In this document: positions 52,128-62,748 of the stretch, piece by piece
How the letters are laid out: every line of letters starts with the position of its first letter
How positions within the stretch are numbered: position 1 is the first letter of the stretch
Assembly (NCBI RefSeq): GCF_023586365.1
Contig: NZ_CP097759.1
Coordinates: forward strand, 186,001 to 250,000
Direction: 5' to 3'
Source of the DNA: Blochmannia endosymbiont of Camponotus sp.
GTDB lineage: Bacteria; Pseudomonadota; Gammaproteobacteria; Enterobacterales; Enterobacteriaceae
DNA: 64,000 bases
Position numbers and translations under genes: made by a program
The notes under the pieces: model-generated
Database searches by the model: none
Told to the model about the DNA's origin: nothing
What the model saw: only the letters and a program-made list of their open reading frames with translations

Positions 52128-54992
52128 TTAATTTAGATTTAACGCATCGTTAATTAATTTTTTTTGTTGTTGTTGATGCACTGAAAAATGTCCTACTGCA
52201 GGCGCAGCAGCATCAGGACGTCCTATATAATTTAATGTAACATTTGCAGGTATTATGTTGTGAAGACAATGTTGTATGTAATACCAAGCTCCTTGATTTT
52301 TAGGTTCTTCTTGACACCAAATAAAATCTTGTACATTCGAATAAGAAGCTAAAATAGCTTGTATATTTGTATAAGGAAAAGGATATAGTTGTTCAATGCG
52401 AACAATAGCTATGTTATATTGTTCATTTTTACGTCGTTGAATTAATAAATCATAATATACCTTTCCAGAGCATATTATCACACGTTTGGTTTTATTTGAA
52501 GCGATATTATCATCTATTTCATTAAAGCCCGTTTTAAATGATCCATATGCTAAATTTTCTAATGAAGTAGCTACCATAGGATGTCTTAATAAAGATTTTG
52601 GTGATATAATAATTAGTGGCTTTTTAAAATTAATATCGCATGTTGCTTGTTGGCGTAATATATGGTACATTTGGTCTGGGGTGGAAGGCACACAAATGTG
52701 TATATTATGCTCAGCACACAATTGTAAATATCGTTCCATACGGGCAGAAGAATGTTCCGGTCCTTGCCCTTCATATCCGTGAGGCAAAAGCATTACTAAA
52801 CCGCATAATTGACCCCATTTTTGCTCACTGGAACTGATGAATTGGTCGATAACAATTTGCGCTCCATTAGAAAAATCTCCAAATTGCGCTTCCCAAATAA
52901 TTAACATATTGGGCGCCAAGCTGGCATATCCATATTCGAATGCTAAAGCCGCTTCTTCGGATAATACGGAATCCCAGATAAAAAGAGACCCTTTTTTATT
53001 TTCTCTTGTATTAATAAGGTGTATTAAAGGGATATATTTCGTACCATTATTTTGATCATGTATTACAGCATGTCTATGAAAAAAAGTTCCGCGAGCAGCG
53101 TCTTCTCCAGATAAACGAATAGAAATCCCTTGATCTAACAAAGTAGCGTATGCTAGAACCTCTGCTGCTCCCCAATCAAACAATCTATTACCTAAAGCCA
53201 TCTCTATTCTTTCGTGATAAATTTTTTTTACTCTAGAGTGCATAGCGATACTCGATGGAATATCATTGATGCGATAGGCTAAATTTTTTAAGTATTGGGT
53301 ATTTATTTTGTTAGCATGCAGAAGATTTTTATTTTTATGTAAACTATTTGTATGTAAAGAGGTACGAATATGCACTGGTTTCCATTTATGCAGAACGCAA
53401 CATTCTTTTTCCAATTTTTCACGATATGTATCTCTCATTTGAGCAATTTCACTTGTATTTATAATTCCATTTTTATTTAAAAAATCAGAATAAATATTAA
53501 GTAATGTTGGATGATTACGAATTTTTTTATACATAATAGGTTGAGTAACACTTGGTTCATCAGCTTCATTGTGTCCGTGTCTACGGTAACATACTAGATC
53601 AATTATTACATCACGTTTAAACATACTACGAAAATTTAATGCGGCGCGGGTAACATAAACGACTGCATCTACATTATCTGCGTTAACATGGAATATAGGA
53701 GCTTGTATCATTTTTGCAATATCTGTACAATGTTGCGTAGAACGAATGTCGTGAATATTTGATGTTGTAAATCCTACTTGGTTATTTATAATAATATGTA
53801 CTGTGCCTCCTACATCATAAGCACGAGTTTTAGACATATTAAAAGTTTCTTGAACGATGCCTTGAGCGCTAATTGCTGCGTCTCCGTGTATTGTGATTGG
53901 AAGCGTGATATTGCATGTTTTTTCATTATGATGAATCGATTCTTCTTTAAGCAACTGATCAATCCGAGCTCGAGTGCATCCCATGATTACTGGGCTAACA
54001 ATTTCTAGATGAGAAGGATTACATAATAAAGATAAATGTATGATCTCCTCATTAACTGTAACATCTGAATAAAATCCTTGATGATATTTTACATCACCAC
54101 TACCGCAAGTAGTATGGTGTTTATTAGAAAATTCGTTAAACAGATCTTGAGGATTTTTACCTAAAATATTAATTAGTACATTTAGACGACCACGATGGGC
54201 CATACCTAAAAATATTTCTTTAATATTATGATGACAAACGGAGTAACGTATAATCTCTTTTAACATAGGGATTAAAACATCACCTCCTTCTAATGAAAAT
54301 CTTTTAACTCCTGGAAATTTTACTCCTAAATAACGCTCTATTTCTTCTGCCGAAACAATTTCTTCAAGAAATTGTTTTTGCTCTTCATCATGAAACTTAA
54401 ACATGCCTGCTGTGGATTCAAAGTGATTCTGAATCCACAGTATTATATTTATATCAAGAATATGCATATACTCAATACCTATAGGCCCACAATAAGTTTT
54501 TTTAAGAAACTCATATATTTCTAACAAGGTCATTGATTCTTTGTTTATTCCAAAATGGGTTGTATCGAATTTTCTTTGAAGATTTTGTAAAACGCAATTA
54601 TAACTCTCTAAGTCTAAAAGATAGTTTTTGTATTCACTGTTCCGTAACTGTAAAGGATCTAATGCAGCACATTGGTGTCCATATATTCTGAAGGAATTTA
54701 TTAATTGTAATATCTGTATATAAGTAATATTACTACAAGTATTAGCTTGCACATGTGAATCACGAGATGCAATGTTGTGTTTTAATTCGGAATACGTATT
54801 ATTTTTTAAATTATCAGAATATTGATCGTCATAATTGTTTTCAACAGATAATTGTTTAAAAAATCTAATCCAACTAGAATCTATGGAATTGGGATTTTTT
54901 AAAAAATTCTTATAAATTTGTTCTATATAAGATTGATTGTTTTTTGATAAATAAGAGGAATTTAACCAATTTTTTAGTGTGTCACTATACAT
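52128..54992 (-). CDS. sucA: 2-oxoglutarate dehydrogenase E1
   Basis: Thiamine-diphosphate E1 subunit, 954 residues (933 in E. coli). Conserved blocks include GMAHRGRLNVL, HIHGDAA-type TIHGDAAISAQGIVQET, the ThDP motif with NNQVGFTTS, YRRHGHNEADEPS and the C-terminal LPHGYEGQGPEHSSARMERYLQ read as separate parts. Extra residues are in low-complexity insertions near the N-terminus and about position 560. An 11-bp inverted repeat (54410-54440) lies in the coding sequence. It continues sdhCDAB-sucABCD after a 193-bp spacer. Confidence 0.98.
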   Translation of the reverse strand: MYSDTLKNWLNSSYLSKNNQSYIEQIYKNFLKNPNSIDSSWIRFFKQLSVENNYDDQYSDNLKNNTYSELKHNIASRDSHVQANTCSNITYIQILQLINSFRIYGHQCAALDPLQLRNSEYKNYLLDLESYNCVLQNLQRKFDTTHFGINKESMTLLEIYEFLKKTYCGPIGIEYMHILDINIILWIQNHFESTAGMFKFHDEEQKQFLEEIVSAEEIERYLGVKFPGVKRFSLEGGDVLIPMLKEIIRYSVCHHNIKEIFLGMAHRGRLNVLINILGKNPQDLFNEFSNKHHTTCGSGDVKYHQGFYSDVTVNEEIIHLSLLCNPSHLEIVSPVIMGCTRARIDQLLKEESIHHNEKTCNITLPITIHGDAAISAQGIVQETFNMSKTRAYDVGGTVHIIINNQVGFTTSNIHDIRSTQHCTDIAKMIQAPIFHVNADNVDAVVYVTRAALNFRSMFKRDVIIDLVCYRRHGHNEADEPSVTQPIMYKKIRNHPTLLNIYSDFLNKNGIINTSEIAQMRDTYREKLEKECCVLHKWKPVHIRTSLHTNSLHKNKNLLHANKINTQYLKNLAYRINDIPSSIAMHSRVKKIYHERIEMALGNRLFDWGAAEVLAYATLLDQGISIRLSGEDAARGTFFHRHAVIHDQNNGTKYIPLIHLINTRENKKGSLFIWDSVLSEEAALAFEYGYASLAPNMLIIWEAQFGDFSNGAQIVIDQFISSSEQKWGQLCGLVMLLPHGYEGQGPEHSSARMERYLQLCAEHNIHICVPSTPDQMYHILRQQATCDINFKKPLIIISPKSLLRHPMVATSLENLAYGSFKTGFNEIDDNIASNKTKRVIICSGKVYYDLLIQRRKNEQYNIAIVRIEQLYPFPYTNIQAILASYSNVQDFIWCQEEPKNQGAWYYIQHCLHNIIPANVTLNYIGRPDAAAPAVGHFSVHQQQQKKLINDALNLN
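54410..54440. repeat. 11-bp inverted repeat inside sucA
   Basis: CTGTGGATTCA and TGAATCCACAG are exact complements around a 9-base loop, in codons for the segment LWIQNHFESTAGMF. Confidence 0.8.
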
Positions 54993-55185
54993 TTTAAAAT
55001 CCTTGTATTTTATTAACTACTCAACATTAAGTAGTTAGTTTAATAAATTATTTTTTATATTATAAATAATTAGTTGCTAATTTTATTAGCTACTGCAATC
55101 CTATACATAGATATATATTTTCATTTTATTTAGACTGTTATTTGTATATTATTTTAAATTGTGTTTTATAATTATTGTTGTGCTC

Positions 55186-55932
55186 TTAAATGTTATGTAT
55201 GCCAATTAAATTTTTTGCTAATATTCGTTTAATATGACCTATAGCCTTGGCTGGATTTAACTTTTTAGGGCATACATTAACGCAATTCATAATGTTATGA
55301 CAACGAAAAACACTAAAAGAATCTTTTAGGAGTTCCAATCGTTCTTGATCATTAGTATCACGACTGTCCATTAAAAATCGATATAAGGTCAATAATCCGG
55401 CAGGACCAATAAATTTATCTGGATTCCACCAAAAAGAGGGACAGGAACTAGAACAACATGCACATAATATGCATTCATAAGATCCATCTAATTTAGAGCG
55501 TTCTTCTGGAGATTGTAAATGTTCGTGAAGAAATTGAGGTTGTTGATTGAGACGGTCATGTATTAAAAACGGTTGTACTCTTTCATATTGAAGAAAAAAT
55601 TGACTCATATCTACTACTAAATCACGAATTATTGGAAATCCAGATAATGGACGTACCACAATTGCATTCTGATGATTACTATTATATAATTGCTTTAATG
55701 AAGTAATGCATGCCAGATTGTTCGTACCATTTATATTCATGCCATCAGAACCACATACTCCTTCTCTACAAGAACGACGAAATGTTAAAGTTGGATCTTG
55801 TTCTTTTAATTTAATTAAGGCATCTAATAGTGTCATATTTTTTGCGTGTAATAAATTAAGCGTATAATTTTTCATGTAGGCATTTTTATTGATTTCCGGG
55901 TGATAGCGGTAAATGGAAAATTTAATTTTCAT
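55186..55932 (-). CDS. sdhB: Succinate dehydrogenase iron-sulfur subunit
   Basis: SdhB relays electrons from FAD to ubiquinone through three clusters. The start at 55932 has a TGGAGT ribosome binding site and gives MKIKFSIYRYHPE (248 residues; E. coli 238); an upstream in-frame ATG would overlap sdhA. The [2Fe-2S] Cys lie in SCREGVCGSDG with a later Cys in LAC; the [4Fe-4S] and [3Fe-4S] sets are in CILCACCSSSCP and CHNIMNCVNVCPKKLNP. Clusters would come from the SUF system. Confidence 0.97.
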   Translation of the reverse strand: MKIKFSIYRYHPEINKNAYMKNYTLNLLHAKNMTLLDALIKLKEQDPTLTFRRSCREGVCGSDGMNINGTNNLACITSLKQLYNSNHQNAIVVRPLSGFPIIRDLVVDMSQFFLQYERVQPFLIHDRLNQQPQFLHEHLQSPEERSKLDGSYECILCACCSSSCPSFWWNPDKFIGPAGLLTLYRFLMDSRDTNDQERLELLKDSFSVFRCHNIMNCVNVCPKKLNPAKAIGHIKRILAKNLIGIHNI

Positions 55933-55948
55933 ATTTAAACTCCATTTT

Positions 55949-57727
55949 TTAATAAACACGGGTTTTCGGAGGAAAAGGAGAACGAAATTTTGGTTGCATA
56001 TTCACATTACGACGAATCATAATGTCATTTTTTGGTAAATATAACGTATGACACAACCAATTTTTATCATCACGCATGGGAAAATCATAACGACTATGAG
56101 CTCCTCTGCTTTCGGTTCTAAAAATGGCAGCCATAGCAGTCACATAAGCAGTTTCTAATAAATTATCTAATTCTAAACATTCAACACGTTGTGTGTTGAA
56201 TGTATAAGATTTATCTGATAAAATCGCGCAGTTTAATCGGTTACGTATTTCTTTTAGTTCTTGCAATCCTTTCAGCATTTTTTGCTCTTCTCTAAAAACA
56301 GAGAAATTGTTTTGCATGCACGACTGCAAATCTTGGCGTATCGTTACTGGATTTTCTGTTGCACTCGATTTACTGTTATTCCAGCGAATATAGCGAGCTA
56401 ATGATCTTTCTATATCAGAATTAGTAGGACCCCGAGCCGGCCATTCTTCTTCTGATAAATACGCTTGTATATATGTTCCTGTAGCATGCCCGAATACAAT
56501 TAAATCTAATAAAGAATTTCCACCTAGTCGATTAGCTCCATGTACTGATACACAGGCAGTTTCTCCAACTGCAAATAAACCTGGCACTATCGTATCTGTA
56601 CCTGCGTTGTTTACAGTAATCACTTCTCCGCGCACTGTTGTAGGAATACCACCCATCATATAATGGCAAGTAGGAAATACTGGAATTAACTCTTTTACAG
56701 GATCTATATAAGAAAAAGTACGCACTAATTCTAAGATCCCAGGTAATCGTAACTCTAATAATTCTTTTCCCAAATGATCTATTTTTAATTTAACATGAGG
56801 ACCGCATGTACCCGAATAACCTCGACCTTCTTGAATTTCCAACATAATTGCTCGAGCTACCACATCTCGTCCGGCTAAATCTTTTACATTAGGAGCATAG
56901 CGCTCCATAAATCTTTCTCCTGCAATATTTAAAAGATACCCTCCTTCACCACGACATCCTTCACTTACTAAGATCCCGACGCCAGCTATTCCAGTGGGAT
57001 GAAATTGCCACATTTCCATATCTTGAGCAGGAATACCTGCTCGTAATACCATGCCAATTCCATCCCCTGTGTTGATATGGGCATTAGTGGTAGATTGATA
57101 AATGCGCCCTCCTCCTCCAGTTGCAAGCACTGTAGCACGTGCTTTAAAATATGCTAATTCTCCTGTTTCAATAGAAAAAGCAACACAACCAAGTATTCTT
57201 CCATCTTGATTTTTTACTAAATCTAATGCGTACCATTCTGAAAATATAGTTGTTTTGTTCTTCAAGTTTTGTTGATATAAGGTATGTAATAGCGCATGTC
57301 CGGTACGATCAGCAGCTGCAGCAGTACGTGCTGCTTGTTTTTTTCCATAATATAAAGTTTGTCCTCCAAATGGACGTTGGTAAATACGACCATTTTTTAG
57401 TCTAGAAAATGGTAACCCCATATGTTCTAATTCCAGAACTGCTTTAGGTCCTGTTTTGCACATATATTCAATAGCATTTTGGTCTCCTATGTAATCAGAT
57501 CCTTTTACGGTATCATACATGTGCCACTGCCAATCATCTTCGTGATTATTACCGAGAGCAACCGTAATTCCTCCTTGAGCAGATACTGTATGTGAACGTG
57601 TAGGAAAAACTTTAGATATTAAGGCGCAAGAAAACCCCATTTTAGAAATTTGTAATGCAACTCGCATACCCGCGCCGCCAGCTCCTATAACGATAGAAAA
57701 AAATTCTTTAACTGGTATCTGATGCAT
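55949..57727 (-). CDS. sdhA: Succinate dehydrogenase flavoprotein subunit
   Basis: FAD subunit that oxidises succinate, 592 residues (588 in E. coli). The FAD-linked His is in [10 protein letters not shown], the dinucleotide fold in [10 protein letters not shown], and catalytic segments RHDVV-type GRDVVARA, and [14 protein letters not shown], are intact. It begins directly after the sdhD stop, so the operon is tightly coupled. Confidence 0.98.
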   Translation of the reverse strand: MHQIPVKEFFSIVIGAGGAGMRVALQISKMGFSCALISKVFPTRSHTVSAQGGITVALGNNHEDDWQWHMYDTVKGSDYIGDQNAIEYMCKTGPKAVLELEHMGLPFSRLKNGRIYQRPFGGQTLYYGKKQAARTAAAADRTGHALLHTLYQQNLKNKTTIFSEWYALDLVKNQDGRILGCVAFSIETGELAYFKARATVLATGGGGRIYQSTTNAHINTGDGIGMVLRAGIPAQDMEMWQFHPTGIAGVGILVSEGCRGEGGYLLNIAGERFMERYAPNVKDLAGRDVVARAIMLEIQEGRGYSGTCGPHVKLKIDHLGKELLELRLPGILELVRTFSYIDPVKELIPVFPTCHYMMGGIPTTVRGEVITVNNAGTDTIVPGLFAVGETACVSVHGANRLGGNSLLDLIVFGHATGTYIQAYLSEEEWPARGPTNSDIERSLARYIRWNNSKSSATENPVTIRQDLQSCMQNNFSVFREEQKMLKGLQELKEIRNRLNCAILSDKSYTFNTQRVECLELDNLLETAYVTAMAAIFRTESRGAHSRYDFPMRDDKNWLCHTLYLPKNDIMIRRNVNMQPKFRSPFPPKTRVY

Positions 57728-58075
57728 CTATACACTCCAAATGATAATCATTCCAAAAAATAAGTATGCGAACAATATAAAACCGGTTATCCACGTTCCT
57801 AATTGTTTTAATACAGGTAGCGTTATGTAGTCTTCTAGTATGTGACGTATTCCAATCCAAGTATGACTCAGGGCAGATAATAAAGTCATGATACTAAATA
57901 TTTTAGTGATGTTTTTGCTGAAAAAATCGTACCATTTATCATAAGATAGGTTGTTAGAAGAAATAATAAAAATAGAAATATACACAATGTATAACAACAT
58001 CCAGACGGCTGAAACTCGTACTAGCAACCATTCGTGTACCCCGTGACATTTTAAGATTGATTTAATGGATACCAT
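57728..58075 (-). CDS. sdhD: Succinate dehydrogenase membrane anchor SdhD
   Basis: Membrane anchor of 115 residues, the E. coli length, with three transmembrane helices (about 18-40, 58-80, 90-113). The heme-ligand His is in LSHTWIG, and the quinone-site Tyr in EDYITLP. Its start lies inside the end of sdhC (25-base overlap). Confidence 0.95.
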   Translation of the reverse strand: MVSIKSILKCHGVHEWLLVRVSAVWMLLYIVYISIFIISSNNLSYDKWYDFFSKNITKIFSIMTLLSALSHTWIGIRHILEDYITLPVLKQLGTWITGFILFAYLFFGMIIIWSV

Positions 58076-58458
58076 ATTAAAATTCCAATGAAAATAGACA
58101 ACAAAATAGTCAATATAAATATAATTTTTGCGCTAATTTTACCTATTAGTAACGTTTGATTTAAACACCCGAAATCCATTAATATTTGACGGATACCAGC
58201 AACTATATGATAGCTCAGTAAAATCGTAACTATCCAAAATATAAACTGAAAAATATAATGATTCATTAATAGAAACCGATGAATTTTGCAAAATTCGTTA
58301 CTGGAAGATAAAGATAACTTTAATATCCAAAGAATTGGACCAATTGTTACGAATAACAGAATTCCGGATATTCTGTGTAAAATAGAAGCAATAGCAGTAA
58401 TGGGAAATCGTATAGTTCTGATATTTAAATATATCGGTCTTTGATTTTTTTTAATCAT
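58051..58458 (-). CDS. sdhC: Succinate dehydrogenase cytochrome b556 subunit SdhC
   Basis: Membrane anchor with three helices, 135 residues (129 in E. coli). The start at 58458 gives MIKKNQRPIYLNIRTIRFP, aligned with E. coli MIRNVKKQRPVNLDLQTIRFP; an ATG 11 codons upstream is possible. The quinone-site block SILHRISG and the heme His of SYHIVAGIRQILMDFG are conserved. First gene of sdhCDAB-sucABCD. E. coli gltA would be divergent from here but is not present. Confidence 0.95.
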   Translation of the reverse strand: MIKKNQRPIYLNIRTIRFPITAIASILHRISGILLFVTIGPILWILKLSLSSSNEFCKIHRFLLMNHYIFQFIFWIVTILLSYHIVAGIRQILMDFGCLNQTLLIGKISAKIIFILTILLSIFIGILIWYPLNQS

Positions 58459-60002
58459 ATAAACACTCTTAAATATATAATGGTAAAACATATGCTTACA
58501 AGCGTCGCACAGTACATCCTTAAAACATCATAAAACAAAAGATAATATATGATATCAAGATAGATTATTGTTATAAGTTTTATCTTATAAATACAATCAT
58601 AATATATATATATATATATATATCTAGATTACGTTAATTTGATTCAGTATTATAACAAATGATTAGATTAAGGAGAATATCACATTCTGTATATTATTAA
58701 CAATTTAATAATATTAAAAAATTTAGAATTGAATTCGCGGTTTTTTAATTTTTAAAAAGGGTATATATACGCAATAACGAGGTGAGGTAGATCATAAATT
58801 TTTTTATTCTGCTTAAAAATAATTATAAAAAATAATTAAATTTAAATTTGAGGAATATTTTACTAAAGTATTGAGTTTTAGCGCATAAAATCTTTTTGCC
58901 ACTCTAATGCTGAACAAATTAATATACTAAAATATTTATTAATTACATTAGATATCATTATACTTGAAGATATCGTCGATAGTCATATTCGATCGAAAGT
59001 GGCATAGCGTTTGAATAATAAGAATACTGTATTTCATTGCGTTAACAGTATTGATGTTTTTACTTTTAAACAATTTGCAGTGTTTCAAAATAAAAATATT
59101 AAAATATAAAATAAGTTGTTTTTTATACTGAGCTTAGTATGTATAGTCTTTGGTTTTTATGCATGCATTTATTTATACACTTAATTTTAACATTCGCAAC
59201 GGATCTATATTCTATATCTAAAATATGGTTTAATGTAATTTAAAGTAGTTTATTGTGTAATTTTAACATATATAATTGATTCTTCAAATAATGATTTGGA
59301 TCACATATGTGATCATTTCAACACAAGATCACCAAATCTATTTATATATGCAAAATACTGTTGATACAATATATAGATAATTGCTATCTCAAGATAGTAA
59401 TGACTACATTATCATATATGAGGAGAAGTTGAATAGTCACATACTTAAATTATGTATTTATGTGCTTTAGCGCATCAAATATATCGAAATTAATAGCTAA
59501 ATCATATTTTCAATATAAAACCATTAAAATAACTATCATATTAGAATATATTCTTCAGATGATCTATATTTTATTGAATACAGCATTGATTTAAAATGTA
59601 TAGCTTTATCTAAGAATAGCTTCAAAAAATATGATGTTGAACACCTATATTTACAGTGATTTATTTTATAATAAGGAATTTTAAACATAAAAAATGTGTT
59701 TATTTTTATGAAAATACGCTTAATATTAATATTATTTAATAATATAGTAATCAATGACGTTGATGATGAATGTATGTTCATTATTTTTGTACAAAAATAA
59801 TGAACATACATTTTATCTTAGAATCCTAAGTGTTCATAACAATAATGCACATTACATATGTTCTATATATAATGTAAGATATAATTTTTTTATTTATATC
59901 TATTTCGTATTATTGTTGATTAAGGTATCGTTATTATTAACAATAAAGACTAATAAACTGTAGTTATCGCGTAATTGCTGTATTTAATTTGTATCTTGTA
60001 TA
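58459..60002. other. 1.5-kb gap upstream of sdhC (gltA position)
   Basis: No credible gene. Citrate synthase motifs were looked for on the plus strand and not found. Contents: a (TA)n tract at about 58602-58622, a 16-bp palindrome GATCACATATGTGATC at 59299-59314, and a 44-bp palindrome at 59769-59812. A short minus-strand reading frame at 59536-59811 runs into that palindrome and looks spurious. Confidence 0.5.
59769..59812. repeat. 44-bp perfect palindrome
   Basis: Two 22-base halves meet with no spacer; the left half begins AATGTATGTTCATT and ends TTTTTGT at the centre (59790/59791). It lies about 190 bases beyond the pgm stop, too far and without a T tract to be an obvious pgm terminator. 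Confidence 0.9.
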
Positions 60003-61661
60003 TTAAGATTGATTGATGATATTGTCGATGATACTTATTATTTCTTTTTCAATCTTTTTTCTATGAGAAACACTTAAAAAGCTTTCGCAATAAATTTTGT
60101 ATATTGGTTCAGTGCCTGATAATCGACATGCCACCCAACCATTGTGGGTGATAATTTTTACACCATCCATGGATATTTGGTTTTTTAATGAACCCATATT
60201 TATGATTCTAGTAATAGGATCACCTGCTAATTCTGTCATATTAATTTGATTGAATAAAGCGTTGGAGATGATGGATTTTTGTGTGTAATTAACAGGTAAT
60301 TGAATACGATTATAATTGGATATACCAAAATTTTGAACTAATTGATCATAATACTTTTGTAAAGATTTGTCACTAATAGCAATTATTTCAGCCGCTAATA
60401 GACACATAATTAATCCATCTTTATCAGTGGACCATGGAGAACAATAAAAATCTAAGAAAGATGCTCCTGCGCTTTCCTCACCTGCAAAACCAAATAAACT
60501 ATTAAATAATCCTCGTACAAACCATTTAAAACCTACTGGTACTTCTATCAATTGACGAGAAAGATCGTATGCTACGTGATTCATCATAGTACTAGATACA
60601 TAAGTTTTTCCTATGAATAGTGAACGATTACGCCACAATGGGCGATTATTAAAAAGGTAATGTGCTGCAATAATAAGGTAATGATTAGGTTTTATTAAAC
60701 CAAGAGGAGTAATAATTCCATGCCTATCACAGTCTGGGTCATTAACTAAAAGCAAATCAAAATTAGCATGTGATTTTAATACTCCAGCCATTGCAAATTC
60801 AGAAGAGCAATCTAATCGAATAGAGCCGTCATAATCAAGATGTATAAAACTAAAAGTTTTATCAATTTTTTCATTGATTAAATTTAAATCTAATTGATAA
60901 AATTGGGCAATGTTTTGCCAATAATCTATACTTGATCCACTTAGAGGATGTACTCCCAGTTTCAAACCGGATGTTTTTATGGCTTGTATATCAATTATTG
61001 TAGATAATTTTTTTACATAATTTTGAATGAAATCTTGTGTGTGTATATAACCGCTTTTCCAAGCGTTTTTTAACGTCATACGGTGTACGTGTTGTAAATT
61101 ATTCACTAAAAATTTATTAGCGATCTCTTCAATTGTGTGAGTTATATTAGTAGGAGCAGGCCCCCCGTATATTGAATTATATTTTATACCGCCATCTTCA
61201 GGTGGATTATGAGAAGATGTAATGATGATACCATCAGCTTTTTTTGAATGATTATTATGATGATTTTTATTATATTGAATGATAGCATGGGAAATAACAG
61301 GGGTTGGAGTATAACCATTATTTTTTTGAACAATCACATCAACAAAATTAGCCGCTAATACTTCAAGTACAGACATAAACGCTGGTTCAGAAAGAGCATG
61401 CGTATCTTTTCCAATGTAACATGGCCCAGTTATACCTTGTTGTGCGCGTACTTGTACAATCGATTGACTAATTGCTAATACGTGTGCTTCATTAAAACTG
61501 TATCTCTGAGAACTACCACGATGACCTGAAGTACCAAATACAACATTATGAGCGCCATTACTCGGATCGGGAGATAAAGTATAATATTGTGTTATTAATC
61601 GAGATGTATTAATAACTTCATTATGTGACGCTAGTTGTCCAGAGTAGATATGATTTTTCAT
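60003..61661 (-). CDS. pgm: Phosphoglucomutase
   Basis: Interconverts glucose 1- and 6-phosphate, feeding sugar-nucleotide supply for LPS. The product has 552 residues (546 in E. coli). The phosphoserine loop IITSSHNPPEDGG, the metal-binding DPDCDRHG, the sugar-binding GEESAGASFL and the phosphate-binding LSGTEPIYKIY are intact. seqA, which precedes pgm in E. coli, is missing; its place is a 322-bp gap with a strong hairpin. Confidence 0.98.
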   Translation of the reverse strand: MKNHIYSGQLASHNEVINTSRLITQYYTLSPDPSNGAHNVVFGTSGHRGSSQRYSFNEAHVLAISQSIVQVRAQQGITGPCYIGKDTHALSEPAFMSVLEVLAANFVDVIVQKNNGYTPTPVISHAIIQYNKNHHNNHSKKADGIIITSSHNPPEDGGIKYNSIYGGPAPTNITHTIEEIANKFLVNNLQHVHRMTLKNAWKSGYIHTQDFIQNYVKKLSTIIDIQAIKTSGLKLGVHPLSGSSIDYWQNIAQFYQLDLNLINEKIDKTFSFIHLDYDGSIRLDCSSEFAMAGVLKSHANFDLLLVNDPDCDRHGIITPLGLIKPNHYLIIAAHYLFNNRPLWRNRSLFIGKTYVSSTMMNHVAYDLSRQLIEVPVGFKWFVRGLFNSLFGFAGEESAGASFLDFYCSPWSTDKDGLIMCLLAAEIIAISDKSLQKYYDQLVQNFGISNYNRIQLPVNYTQKSIISNALFNQINMTELAGDPITRIINMGSLKNQISMDGVKIITHNGWVACRLSGTEPIYKIYCESFLSVSHRKKIEKEIISIIDNIINQS

Positions 61662-61983
61662 GAGGAAATCTCCTAAATTAATTATTTTATGAAATTTTTA
61701 AAAAATATTGTGATCTCTCTCATAGAGTCTATCGGGGTACTATAATTTGTGGTCTTTAATATATAAAGAAATATTAAAATATGTTTTGATGATTGCATTA
61801 GATTTAACCTTTAAGCGCTGCTGATTTCATGGATACGGATCAGCAGCGCTTAAAGGTTATTCAGAAATAACAGGCTATGTTGATTAAGTAAGCATTCTTA
61901 TGTATAACTACTAAATATTTAAACATTATTTAGATCGTGATAAACAATATCTCAATATTATTATTGATAAATAATTATACCAT
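61662..61983. other. Divergent gap between pgm and ybfF (seqA position)
   Basis: No gene; no SeqA remnant recognised. It holds the promoters of both flanking genes and the 21-bp inverted repeat at 61805-61859. Confidence 0.45.
61805..61859. repeat. Inverted repeat with perfect 21-bp arms between divergent genes
   Basis: Arms 61805-61825 and 61839-61859 are exact complements (core AAGCGCTGCTGAT) around a 13-base loop. The flanking genes pgm and ybfF are divergent, so a terminator is not expected here; the arms are GC-richer than the background. Confidence 0.9.
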
Positions 61984-62748
61984 ATGCAACTTAATTATCG
62001 ATTACGAATACTTAAAACCGTATGCCAAAGAACGCCAGTCATAATACTCCATGGACTTTTCGGTGATCTTAGTAATCTTGGTATTATTGTAAAAAGCATA
62101 GCTCAATATTGCTGTGTCGTGCAAGTTGATTTACGTAATCATGGTCGTTCCCCTCATGAACGATCTATGAATTATTCAGTAATGGCACAAGATATCTTAG
62201 ATTTGCTAGATCGTTTGTTAATAAACAAATGCATAATTATTGGTCACTCAATGGGTGGTAAAGTTGCTATGAAACTATGTATGCTGGCCCCTCAGCGTAT
62301 AAGCAAAATCGTGGTTATTGATATAGCTCCAATAAAATACAATGCACATAATCACGATAATATTTTTCATGCAATTGAACGTGTTAATATATCTGGAGTG
62401 AAAAATAGAAACGAAGCTGCGCATATTATGCAGCAATGTTGTGTCGACCAAACATTAATATTGTTTTTATTAAAATCTTTCCGTCAAGGATCTTGGGTTT
62501 TTAATTTTTCGTCTATTAGAAATAATTATATTCATATTATTGATTGGAATACATACCAAACTTGGTGGGGTCCAGCATTGTTTATTAGGGGCGCATCATC
62601 TTCGTATATTGATGATCGTTACTTGCACGATATTTACCATCAATTTCCTCAGGCGCACATCTGCATGATACCTAATGCAGGGCATTGGGTTCATTGGGAT
62701 AATTCTGAGCATGTATTAAGTAAAATTCATGAATTTATTATCTATTAA
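61984..62748 (+). CDS. ybfF: Acyl-CoA esterase/alpha-beta hydrolase YbfF
   Basis: An alpha/beta hydrolase of 254 residues, the E. coli YbfF length; the E. coli enzyme has esterase activity on acyl-CoA and related esters, and its physiological role is unclear. The oxyanion-hole HGLFGDLSNLG, nucleophile GHSMGGK and catalytic His in NAGHWVHWD are visible. It lies before fldA as in E. coli, divergent from pgm. Confidence 0.95.
   Translation: MQLNYRLRILKTVCQRTPVIILHGLFGDLSNLGIIVKSIAQYCCVVQVDLRNHGRSPHERSMNYSVMAQDILDLLDRLLINKCIIIGHSMGGKVAMKLCMLAPQRISKIVVIDIAPIKYNAHNHDNIFHAIERVNISGVKNRNEAAHIMQQCCVDQTLILFLLKSFRQGSWVFNFSSIRNNYIHIIDWNTYQTWWGPALFIRGASSSYIDDRYLHDIYHQFPQAHICMIPNAGHWVHWDNSEHVLSKIHEFIIY

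Noticed and set aside
59299..59314. CRP-like site GATCACATATGTGATC upstream of sdhC
   Set aside because: The half-sites are in the order TCACA-N2-TGTGA, the reverse of the CRP arrangement TGTGA-N6-TCACA, and it is over 800 bases from sdhC.
59536..59811. 91-codon minus-strand reading frame in the gap after pgm
   Set aside because: Composition is that of random AT-rich DNA, it runs into the 44-bp palindrome, and it matches no family I know.
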